Positions 1-8,025 of a stretch of 64,000 nt of DNA are shown piece by piece (position 1 is the stretch's first letter; each line of letters starts with the position of its first letter). The position numbers and the translations under genes are program-made. The stretch lies in contig CANEVO010000004.1 of NCBI GenBank assembly GCA_947442255.1, positions 50,471 through 114,470 on the forward strand. Reading direction: 5' to 3'. Under the pieces are notes generated by a model. That model was not told the origin of the DNA. It ran no database searches and was given only the letters and a program-made list of their open reading frames with translations. The DNA is from Opitutia bacterium (GTDB lineage: Bacteria; Verrucomicrobiota; Verrucomicrobiae; Opitutales; Opitutaceae).

Positions 1-941
1 GCTGGCCGCGTATGCGTGGAGAGATTTTCTGGCGTGGCCGGGTTGTATGGAGGTCGTTGGACTCGCGGCGCTGTGAAATTTGCGTAAGTCGTCGTTCGAG
101 CCGTGTCAGGCGCGTCGAGCTGGGGCCTCGGATTTCGGCTCGGTCGCGAAACCCAGGAGGAGTGCGCCGGTGGAATCCACGGTCGGAAATAATTCCGGTT
201 GTTGGCGAAAGGAACGTGAGTGGTTGGCGCGGACCGGGACCAAGATTCTCGGCAGTCGCTCCAGTGACGAGCGCGGTCGGGTCGGTTGACGAAGTTGACT
301 CGCCGCCGGTTCCAATCGACGCCGTAGGACAGCCAGAGTCCGGTCGCGTAGGCGGGGCTGAAGCTGAAAAAAGAGTTGGGGTAATAGGAACGCGAACCAT
401 ACATCGCCAGTGGATCGTAGTAGGGAACGTAGATGACGTCGGGTTGCGCGGGGATGATGCTGATGGCATCCGGTTGCACGATGACCTGCTGCTGCGGCGT
501 GTCCGCCAGGGTGCCCGCGGCTCGGGCTTTGGCGCGGAGACGCTGCACGGCGTTCATCACGTCCGCCGGCTGGGCGATGAAGGCTTTCCCGACCTGTTTC
601 GTCCACGTGAGATTCCGATCCAGCCAATTCAGCACCTCGGCGTAGTGCGTTAGTGATTTCACGCTGTCGTCCCACGCCCGGTTTTCCACTTGGGAACGGT
701 CGGTGCCGTCCTGCAGGTAACGCACCGCGAGGACGATGTCGGCGGGCGCGGTCGTGGCGGGCAGGATCAATGCGATCAGGGCGTCGGGATAGAGCGCGAT
801 CGGGCCGAGAAGCTGATCCAGCTCCTCCGGGGAACGAAACGGCGATGCGGATGCCGCTTCTTGCGCCGGCGGCGGACTATCCTGTGCCTGCAGAAAAGCT
901 CCGCATCCCAGAACCAACCAGAAGGAGAAAAGCGTTTTCAT
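1..941 (-). CDS. DUF3300 domain-containing secreted protein (C-terminus off the left edge)
   Basis: The frame is open from an ATG at 941 to the left edge (about 313 codons), so the gene is partial at its 3' end. The N-terminus (MKTLFSFWLVLGCGAFLQAQ) is a typical signal peptide, so the product is probably periplasmic or outer-membrane associated. Residues about 38-190 carry the DUF3300 signature: a LLGPIALYPDALIALILPA-like block, a VKSL segment, a LNWLDRNLTWTKQVGKAF block, ADVMNAVQRLRAKA, and an IIPAQPDVIYVPYYDP block. The visible C-terminal third is rich in Arg, Pro, Ser and Asn and looks low-complexity, as is common in this family. No biochemical function is known for DUF3300. Codon use is normal and no neighbour hints at a role. 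Family assignment is secure; function is not. Confidence 0.88.
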   Translation of the reverse strand, partial: MKTLFSFWLVLGCGAFLQAQDSPPPAQEAASASPFRSPEELDQLLGPIALYPDALIALILPATTAPADIVLAVRYLQDGTDRSQVENRAWDDSVKSLTHYAEVLNWLDRNLTWTKQVGKAFIAQPADVMNAVQRLRAKARAAGTLADTPQQQVIVQPDAISIIPAQPDVIYVPYYDPLAMYGSRSYYPNSFFSFSPAYATGLWLSYGVDWNRRRVNFVNRPDRARHWSDCRESWSRSAPTTHVPFANNRNYFRPWIPPAHSSWVSRPSRNPRPQLDAPDTARTTTYANFTAPRVQRPPYNPATPENLSTHTRP

Positions 942-1229
942 GGGAGGAGGGGACCGCGGGTTGGAATTTGCGCCGGGGAGACGAGGGGCCCGCTACTTGC
1001 GACGAACCCCGCCGGGCCGAAATTCATATTTGTTGAACATAGTTTGTGGCGGCTTGCCCGGCAGCGCAATCGGCTGCCGTCTTTCTGCCGCTTTGGCCTG
1101 CATCACCGGACCTTGCAGCAGTTTTCCTCGGGGGGCTGAGGGTGTGCCCGGCGAAAAATGTATCGCGCGGGCTAGGTAGAGCATCTTGCATGCCCCGGGT
1201 TTTCATCTTCAACCCGTAGCTTCCCGATC

Positions 1230-2105
1230 ATGTCCGCTTCGCTCTCGATCGCATTTGTTGGCACCGGTGTCATGGGCCGCAGCATGGCCGGCCATCTTCA
1301 AAAAGCGGGCCACCGCCTGCATGTTCACAATCGGACGAAAGAAAAGGCCCAGGCGTTGCTCGACGGCGGTGCAGTCTGGCACGATTCGGCTGGCGCAGCG
1401 GCGGCCGAGGCCGACGTGGTGATCACCATGCTGGGGTTTCCGACCGACGTGGAAGCGAGCTACCTCGGCGCAGGCGGCATCATCGAGCGCGCCAAACCCG
1501 GGGCACTGCTCATCGACATGACGACTTCGAGTCCGGTGCTCGCGCGGCGGATCGCGGCGGCGGCGGACAAGCGGGGCCTCGCGGCGCTCGACGCGCCGGT
1601 GTCTGGCGGTGACATTGGCGCCCGCGAAGCGCGGCTGGTGATTATGACCGGCGGTGCCGCGGCGGTCTTTGAACGGGCCAAGCCGCTTTTCGAATTAATG
1701 GGCAAAAATATCGCCCTTCTCGGTGCTCCCGGCGCAGGGCAGCATTGCAAGATGGCCAATCAGATCGCGGTGGCAGTTGGCATGGTGTCGTGGTGCGAAG
1801 CGCTCGCTTATGCCCGCCAGGCGGGACTCGACCCTGCGGCGGTGCATGCGAGCATCAGCGGTGGCGCGGCCGGCGGCTGGGCGATGACGAATCTTGCGCC
1901 GCGCGCACTCAGCGAAAACTTTGCGCCGGGCTTTTACGTAAAGCACATCTTGAAGGACATGCGCATTGCCTTGGAAAGCGCAGCCGAGATGAAACTCGAG
2001 GTCCCCGGTCTCACGTGTGCCAAGAAACTCTACGACCAGGTCGCCGCCCGCGGCTGGGAAGACTGCGGCACGCAGGCACTCTACCGGCTTTATATTTCCA
2101 TGTGA
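1230..2105 (+). CDS. garR: 2-hydroxy-3-oxopropionate (tartronate semialdehyde) reductase
   Basis: This 291-residue protein belongs to the beta-hydroxyacid dehydrogenase (3-hydroxyisobutyrate dehydrogenase) family. The Rossmann motif GTGVMGRSMAGHL is at residues 11-23, the substrate-binding DAPVSGG at 121-127, and the catalytic lysine in GAGQHCKMANQ is K174. Length matches the family. Members reduce short 3-oxo acids with NAD(P)H. The choice of tartronate semialdehyde as substrate is inferred from the next two genes, which convert glucarate to pyruvate plus tartronate semialdehyde; this enzyme would then give glycerate. It opens the cluster after a 288-base upstream gap that probably holds the promoter. 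On sequence alone, 3-hydroxyisobutyrate dehydrogenase is the main alternative. Confidence 0.85.
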   Translation: MSASLSIAFVGTGVMGRSMAGHLQKAGHRLHVHNRTKEKAQALLDGGAVWHDSAGAAAAEADVVITMLGFPTDVEASYLGAGGIIERAKPGALLIDMTTSSPVLARRIAAAADKRGLAALDAPVSGGDIGAREARLVIMTGGAAAVFERAKPLFELMGKNIALLGAPGAGQHCKMANQIAVAVGMVSWCEALAYARQAGLDPAAVHASISGGAAGGWAMTNLAPRALSENFAPGFYVKHILKDMRIALESAAEMKLEVPGLTCAKKLYDQVAARGWEDCGTQALYRLYISM

Positions 2106-2167
2106 TTCGACCGCGGAAGACGGCCAGCCGCCCCGGTTCGCATGCATCGGTCTAATTTTTACTCCCC

Positions 2168-2935
2168 ATGAAACTCCCTCCTGACTTCCGGAAACGGGTG
2201 CTCGCACGCGAATGGCTGTGCGGCACATTTTTAAATCTGGGCTCGCCGATCACGGTCGAGATCGCCGGCTTGGCCGGATTTGACTGGATCTTGATCGACC
2301 ATGAGCACGGTCCGGGTGGGCAGGACACTCTGCTGCACCAACTCCACGCGGCCTCGGCTACGCCGGCGGTTCCGATCGTGCGCATTGCGGCGAACGAAAC
2401 TCCGCGTTTCAAGCGGGTCCTCGACATGGGGGCGCTCGGCGTGATGGTGCCGTGGGTCAGCACGGTGGCGGAAGCCACTTCGGCGGTCAGCGCGATGCGT
2501 TATCCGCCACACGGCATTCGCGGAGTGGCGAAGTTCAACCGCGGCGCCGGCTTCGGCGGAGACTTCGAAGAGTATTACGCTCACGCGAATGAGCGCCTCC
2601 TGACGGTGATCCAGATCGAAACCCCGGAGGCCGTGGCGAACATCGATGCGATCGCCGCCGTAGACGGCGCGGACGTGCTCTTCGTCGGTCCCACGGATCT
2701 GTCCTACAACATGGGCATCCGCGACCAGCTCGAGAGCCCGCGCTTCATCGAGACGCTTCAGAAGGTCAGCGACGCCGCCAAGAAGCACGGCAAGGCCGCG
2801 GGGATCCTGGTGCACAACAATGCGCTGGTGCCCAAGGTGCGCGACCTCGGCTACACCTTCGTCGCGCTCGGCAGCGATGGCGGGTCGGTGCGCTCGGGAC
2901 TGCTTTCGATCGTCGCGACTTTGCGGGCGAAATAG
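2168..2935 (+). CDS. garL: HpcH/HpaI aldolase, probable 2-dehydro-3-deoxyglucarate aldolase
   Basis: A 255-residue class II (metal-dependent) pyruvate aldolase of the HpcH/HpaI family. Visible hallmarks are FDWILIDHEHGP near residues 39-49 with the catalytic His, the Arg-containing VPIVRIAANE, GALGVMVPWV, the metal-binding Glu in VIQIETPEAV and the Asp in FVGPTDLS. GarL cleaves 5-keto-4-deoxy-D-glucarate to pyruvate and tartronate semialdehyde. The position between a GarR-type reductase and glucarate dehydratase supports this substrate over 4-hydroxy-2-oxoheptanedioate, which is the other common activity in the family. It starts 62 bases after the garR stop and is followed by a likely terminator hairpin at 2955-2983. 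Confidence 0.87.
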   Translation: MKLPPDFRKRVLAREWLCGTFLNLGSPITVEIAGLAGFDWILIDHEHGPGGQDTLLHQLHAASATPAVPIVRIAANETPRFKRVLDMGALGVMVPWVSTVAEATSAVSAMRYPPHGIRGVAKFNRGAGFGGDFEEYYAHANERLLTVIQIETPEAVANIDAIAAVDGADVLFVGPTDLSYNMGIRDQLESPRFIETLQKVSDAAKKHGKAAGILVHNNALVPKVRDLGYTFVALGSDGGSVRSGLLSIVATLRAK

Positions 2936-2954
2936 TTCCGGTTTGGCATTGCGA

Positions 2955-2983
2955 GTCCGCCCGGGCTACGGGCGGGCGTTTTC
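2955..2983 (+). terminator. Rho-independent terminator or attenuator after garL
   Basis: A nine-base-pair G+C-rich stem (left arm GTCCGCCCG, right arm CGGGCGGGC, one G-U pair) encloses the loop GGCTA and is followed by GTTTTC. It lies 19 bases after the garL stop and 60 bases before the gudD start. It may end the garR-garL transcript or act as a partial terminator within a longer operon. The T tract is short, so strength is uncertain. Confidence 0.6.
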
Positions 2984-3042
2984 ATTCAATTCGAAACCCC
3001 GGGTTGCCGAGCCGCCGCGCGCTAGGCGACGATGTGACCACC

Positions 3043-4329
3043 ATGAAAATCACCGAAATGCACGTCACGCCGGTCGCTTTGGGCGATCCGCCGTTGCTCA
3101 ACGCCGCCGGACTCCACGCGCCGTATTGCCTGCGCACGGTGGTGGAGATCGTGGCGGACAACGGTCTCACCGGTGTCGCCGAGGTGCCGGGCAGTGCCGC
3201 GACGAATGCGAAACTTGGGGCGGCGCGGGCTGTCGCGCTCGGGCGCGATCCGCTCAACTGGCACGGGCTGCGGAGTGCATTGCGCACCCATTTTGGGACC
3301 GATGCGGCGGCGGCCCGCGGCGACAAGCCTTGGGATCAACGGGCATTGGTTCAGGTGGAGAGCGCGTTCGACGTCGCCTGTCTCGACCTCGCAGGGAAGG
3401 CGTTTGGCGTGCCGGTCGCGACGCTGTTGGGCGGCATAGTGCGCGAACGCGTGCCGTATTCGGCCTATCTCTTTTACAAATTTGAAGGCGCCGGCGGCCG
3501 GCTGGGCTTCGGGGTCGATCCGCATGCTCGGGGGTGGGATGCGGCGCGGCAGGCGGCGGCGCTCGATCCGGCCGGTGTGGTCGCGCAGGCGCATGCCATG
3601 GTGAAGGAATTCGGTTTCAAATCCATCAAGCTCAAGGGCGGTTGTTTCGAACCGGCCCAAGAGGTCGCCGCGATGAAGGCGCTGCGCGCGGCGTTTGGGC
3701 CCGACGTGCCGTTACGGCTCGATCCGAATGCGCTTTGGGCGGTCGGCACGGCGATCACCCACGGCCGCGAACTCGAAGGCGCACTTGAATACCTCGAGGA
3801 TCCGGTGCGCGGTCAGGAAGCCATGGCTGCGGTGCGGGCCGCCGTGCGCCTGCCGCTGGCCACCAACATGTGCACGACGTCGTTTGACGATCTGCCCGGC
3901 AGCGTGCGCACCGGTTCGGAGGACATCATCCTGACCGATCATCACTATTGGGGCGGGTTGCGGGCCTCGATGGAACTTGCGGCCCACTGCCGCAATTTTG
4001 GACGGGGAGTCTCGATGCATTCGAACAATCACGGCGGCATTTCGCTGGCGGCGATGACCCACTTGGGTGCGGCGATGCCGAATCTTTCCTATGCGCTCGA
4101 CACCCACTATCCGTGGCAGTCGGAGGACTTTATCGTCGGCGGGCGGATGAAGATCGAGGACGGTTGCGTGACCCTGCCGAAAGGGCCGGGCCTCGGGGTC
4201 GAGCTCGACCGGGTGGCGCTGGCGAAGGCGCATGAGAATTTCAAACGTTGCGGACTGCCGGAGCGTAACGACGAGATCGAGATGCAGAAGAAAGTGCCGG
4301 GGTGGAAATTCGCGCAGACGCGGTGGTGA
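3043..4329 (+). CDS. gudD: glucarate dehydratase (enolase superfamily)
   Basis: A 428-residue enolase-superfamily enzyme that dehydrates D-glucarate to 5-keto-4-deoxyglucarate. The ATG at 3043 is chosen because the enolase N-domain begins there (MKITEMHVTPV); an upstream in-frame ATG at 3004 only adds non-conserved residues. Catalytic features are all visible: the Lys-x-Lys base K196/K198 in IKLKGG, metal ligands D227 (RLDPNALW), E252 (YLEDPVRG) and N275 (ATNMCTT), D299 in ILTDHHYWGG and the second base H330 in MHSNNHGG. The Lys-x-Lys plus His pattern and the DPVRGQE block point to the glucarate dehydratase subgroup rather than mandelate racemase. It supplies the substrate of the upstream aldolase. 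Confidence 0.93.
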   Translation: MKITEMHVTPVALGDPPLLNAAGLHAPYCLRTVVEIVADNGLTGVAEVPGSAATNAKLGAARAVALGRDPLNWHGLRSALRTHFGTDAAAARGDKPWDQRALVQVESAFDVACLDLAGKAFGVPVATLLGGIVRERVPYSAYLFYKFEGAGGRLGFGVDPHARGWDAARQAAALDPAGVVAQAHAMVKEFGFKSIKLKGGCFEPAQEVAAMKALRAAFGPDVPLRLDPNALWAVGTAITHGRELEGALEYLEDPVRGQEAMAAVRAAVRLPLATNMCTTSFDDLPGSVRTGSEDIILTDHHYWGGLRASMELAAHCRNFGRGVSMHSNNHGGISLAAMTHLGAAMPNLSYALDTHYPWQSEDFIVGGRMKIEDGCVTLPKGPGLGVELDRVALAKAHENFKRCGLPERNDEIEMQKKVPGWKFAQTRW

Positions 4330-4401
4330 AACCCCAATCCGGGCGGCCGGGCCAGGTGGCGGCGCGGGGAAAATCGAACTGGATTCTTTCCGCCGCCCGG
4401 C

Positions 4402-5187
4402 ATGACATTGCGCATGACTCCATTTCCCCAACGGCTCGCCGACAAACATGCCCTTGTCACCGGTGGTGGTTCCGGCATTGGCCGGGCCATTGCCCTGCGC
4501 CTCGCGGGCGAGGGGGCCGAGGTGACGATTCTCGAAAGCCGGCCCGAAGCCGGTGAGACAACGGCGGGTGAGATCCGCGCGGCCGGCGGCAAAGCGCGAG
4601 TGATCGCCGCCGACGTGTCGAACACCGCAGCGATGCGCGCGGCGTTCGAGCAAATCGACCGTCTGCACATTCTGGTCAACAATGCCGGCATCGCCCACGT
4701 CGGCGATGTGCTGACCACGACTCCCGAGGATCTGGATCGCATCTATACGGTGAACGTGAAGGGCGTTTATCACGGCCTGCACTTTGGGGTCGCCAAGATG
4801 CTCGCCAGTGGCGGCGGGGCCATTGTGAATCTGGCCTCGATCCTTTCGAAAATCGCGGTGGAGGACCGCTTCGCCTACGGCATGAGCAAGGGTGCGGTGC
4901 TGACGATGACGCTCTCGGTCGCGCGGGACTTCATCCACCAGAATATCCGCTGCAACTGCGTGTGTCCGGGGCGGGTGCACACCCCGTTCGTCGACGGCTA
5001 CATCGCGAAAAACTACCCGGGGAAGGAAAAAGAGATGTTTGAGAAGCTATCCGCTTCCCAACCCATTGGCCGGATGGGGCAACCGGCTGAAATCGCGGCG
5101 CTCGTGGCCTTTCTTTGTTCGGATGAAGCCGCGTTTATCACCGGCTCGGCCTACGATATCGACGGCGGCACGATCTTGCTGCGTTGA
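4402..5187 (+). CDS. SDR family NAD(P)-dependent oxidoreductase
   Basis: A 261-residue classical short-chain dehydrogenase. It has the cofactor motif TGGGSGIG (residues 20-27), NNAG near 92, an active-site serine followed by the YxxxK pair in YGMSK, and the C-terminal block that closes with YDIDGG. A second ATG 12 bases downstream is an equally plausible start. It lies 72 bases after gudD on the same strand, so it may belong to the glucarate unit, perhaps oxidising a uronate or related sugar acid, but nothing in the sequence fixes the substrate. It is followed by the decayed PEP-CTERM gene. Confidence 0.85.
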   Translation: MTLRMTPFPQRLADKHALVTGGGSGIGRAIALRLAGEGAEVTILESRPEAGETTAGEIRAAGGKARVIAADVSNTAAMRAAFEQIDRLHILVNNAGIAHVGDVLTTTPEDLDRIYTVNVKGVYHGLHFGVAKMLASGGGAIVNLASILSKIAVEDRFAYGMSKGAVLTMTLSVARDFIHQNIRCNCVCPGRVHTPFVDGYIAKNYPGKEKEMFEKLSASQPIGRMGQPAEIAALVAFLCSDEAAFITGSAYDIDGGTILLR

Positions 5188-5305
5188 GCCGGGGCAGACG
5201 CGGGGCTGCCGACGATATTTTCGGCGAAGGTTCGGCAATAGCCTTGCCGCTGCCATCCATTTGCACAGACGCAAGCGAATAGCGCTTCGGTTCCAGCGCG
5301 CGGTA

Positions 5306-7935
5306 ATGGCAGCAGCCTTGCTTGTGGATTGTTCTGTCCGCGCTGTACTCTCCGAGACCTACACGTGGAGTATTGGTACGCCGACGAGCGTTTTTGAATT
5401 TAACCTGAATTGGACGAATGAGAATACCCCGGCCGCCAACAGTACCTTGGTTTTCGGCGGTTCTTTGCAGCCCAGTGTGGTTCTTGCGGCGCCCTTCAGC
5501 GCGTTATCTTTGGAGTTCAATTCCAGTTATCCGGCTTACGTCGTTTCATCGTCGAATAATTCGACCCCAGCATCGGGTCCGGCGGAGTGACGGTGGCAAG
5601 TGGGGGGGCGGGGCGGTTACCTTTGATTCCGGTCTGCCGATCGCCCTGACCGCGAACCAGTCGTGGACAGTCGGGGGAACGAGTGTCCTGAGCGTAGCGG
5701 GTGGAATTTCGGGCAGCGGGTTTGTAATCACGAAGGCCGGCACCGGCACGCTCACACTTTTCGGTTGAAATAGTTTTTCCGACATCGTGACGATCAGCGG
5801 CGGCGTGCTTCAGGTGAGTTCCGTTCGCGATGGCGGCGTTAACAGCGGACTGGGAGCGTCGTCGAGTGGGATCCGCGACGTTTGCCAAGGTCACGGGCAC
5901 GATTACCCTGGCCGGGAACGGGCCTTATCGATTTGGTGGCGGGGGCGGACTTCTTGAGGTGAGCGGCGCCCTGACCAATGCGCCGTCCTCGCCCACCGAG
6001 CCGCGCGGAGTGGTCGTGGAATCGAATAGCGACCGCCCGCTCACCCTGTTGCTTTCCGGTGCGAACACCTACAGCGGCAGCACGTCTGTCAGCCAATCCG
6101 CGATCATCTTCACGCCGAGTGCGCTTACCACGGTCGGATTTCCGGCGATGAATAATTTTTCGCTGAATTAGGGCGGTTACGTGGGCCTGCAGTTGACCGC
6201 CGATGTTGCAGGCGGCAACAGCACGACGATTCCCGGTTTCCTCGGGCATTTCCAGGCCGGAACCAATGAGGGCTTCGTTGGGTTCGACTCAAACAATACC
6301 GGCCTGCGGCAGGTCAGTGTCCCAATCAACCTCAGCGGCTTGGACGCGGGAGTTTACCTCGGCAGCACATCGAATCTCGCCGTTTCCGGAGCGCTGACGT
6401 TTCCCGGAGGCACCTACCGCTTCGCGGGGTATAAAGGTGGCGAGGTCGGAGTTCTGAGCACGCTTTCCGGTGGTGGCGGAGTGAAGATCGGCGAACCGAA
6501 CACTCCGGCGACGTATGCCAGTGCGGATAAATCGACGCTTTCCACCGTTACGTTGGCCGGCAAAAATACCTACACTGGTGGGACGGACTTTTATGCCGGT
6601 CGTCTCGTGATCGGGGGGACCGGCACCACGGCGGCATTGGGCTCGACGGCCAGTCCCCTGCGTGTGCAGTCCAACAATTTTTCTGACGAAGGGACCCGGC
6701 GCCTCGAAGTGCACAGCAGCGTCACGGCTATCGCCACCCACATCGAGCTCAACGCCGACCTCGATGTGGGTGGCGGTTCCGATTTCACGCTGGCGGGCGT
6801 CATCTCAGGTCTGGGCGAGCCCTACAAGGTGGACAGCAACACTCTCACCCTGGCCGGCAACAGCTCTGGTTTTTCCGGGGGAATCTATGTGCAGCAGGGC
6901 AATGTACGGTTGATGCACGCCAACGCGGCGGGTAAGGGAGTGCTGCAGATGGGTGGTCTATCCGGCCCTTCGGTGACTTTCGGCGTTTCCTCCACCGTGA
7001 ACGGCATCTTCGGCGACAATGCCACGGATCGAATCTACCTCGATTCTGGCGTAGGTATGACCGTCAATCAAACGGCCTATGCGCAGTATCGCGGGACCTT
7101 TGTCAGCAACGGGTCGGGCACTTCGCTGGTGTTTAAAGGGCCGAGTGCGGGCAGCCCGGTTCAGCTGCGGTTGGCTGGCAGCAGCAGCCTTTTCACGGTG
7201 ACCGCGACGATTCAGAGCGGTATTTTATTGGTGGCGGCGAACAATTCCGCCTTTGGTCCTTCTGGCAACGTGGTCGCGCTGACGGGCGGGAAGCTGGCGG
7301 TCGAAGGCGACACCACCTTGTCCAACTCCCTCACTTTGACCTCGGGGAAATTAGGGGGCGTGGGCACGATTGAGACCGCGACGACTCTTCACATCGGCGG
7401 GAGCGGCTCCAATCAAGTGGTGCTGGCGCCCGGCGTCACGGGCCCGGGCACCCTGTATTTCAGCGGCACCCGGCTGAGCTCGATCCCGGTTTTGAGTCTC
7501 GATGCCGGCGGCGCTTACCAGTGGCAATTAATAGATGCCTGAAATTCCAATGGTGGCTGGGATAAGGTTGCCGTTACCGGGAGCGTTGCGATTGGTGCCC
7601 CGGAAAGCGGAAAGCCTGCGTTTACGTTTAAACTGACCACCGTGGCGTCCGACGGCTCCCTGGGCCTGGCGTCCTTTGATCCCACCGTGTCTGCCTCGTG
7701 GAAAGTCCTCACGGCAACCTCGATCACGGGTTCGCTCGCGAATCTCGCGATCGATACCGCGGCTTTTCAGAATCCGTTCGTTGGTTTCTTTGGCCTGAGC
7801 GTCAACCCGGCCAAGACCGAATTGTTCGTGAATTTTACTTCCGTGCCCGAGCCTTCCACCTACGTGCTGCTGAGTTCCGGGCTGGCGGTACTCGCTTTCA
7901 CGCTCCGCCGGCGCAAATCGCCGCCCCGCGGCTAG
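5306..7935 (+). pseudogene. autotransporter-repeat PEP-CTERM protein, degenerate
   Basis: Remnant of a secreted protein of about 870 residues. A signal-like start (MAAALLVDCSVRAV) is followed by beta-strand repeats of the autotransporter-associated type (KAGTGTLTL, LLSGANTYSGSTSV, VTLAGKNTYTGGTDFYAGRL, TLTLAGNSSGFSGG) and by a C-terminal PEP-CTERM sorting signal: VPEPST, a hydrophobic helix and RRRK. The reading frame is broken at several places. In-frame stops lie at 5766-5768 (TGA), 6169-6171 (TAG) and 7540-7542 (TGA). Frame changes are needed near 5570, 5605 and 5862. The longest intact piece is 6181-7542. Homology continues smoothly across every break, which indicates decay of one gene. 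Most individual pieces lack a start and are unlikely to be expressed. Confidence 0.82.
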
Positions 7936-8025
7936 GCAAAGCCACGCTTTGCGCTGCTGGTGGGTTCCCGATTTTGGTCGGTCGTGAATTCGGCCGATGA
8001 TTCACGCCCTCGCCGTATCGTTCTC

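Noticed and set aside
12..653. Open frame of 213 codons on the plus strand at the left edge
   Set aside because: It is antisense to the DUF3300 gene, rich in Arg and Gly with no family pattern; the opposite strand has clear conserved blocks.
3712..4980. 422-codon minus-strand open frame over gudD and the SDR
   Set aside because: Opposes two clearly conserved genes; no start signal or domain.
5306..7935. Selenocysteine or stop-codon readthrough in the PEP-CTERM gene
   Set aside because: Both TGA and TAG occur, together with frame changes; recoding would not explain the indels, and no Sec machinery is visible.
7930..7960. GCAAAGC/GCTTTGC hairpin after the PEP-CTERM remnant
   Set aside because: Seven-base stem with a three-base loop but no T tract; insufficient for a terminator call.
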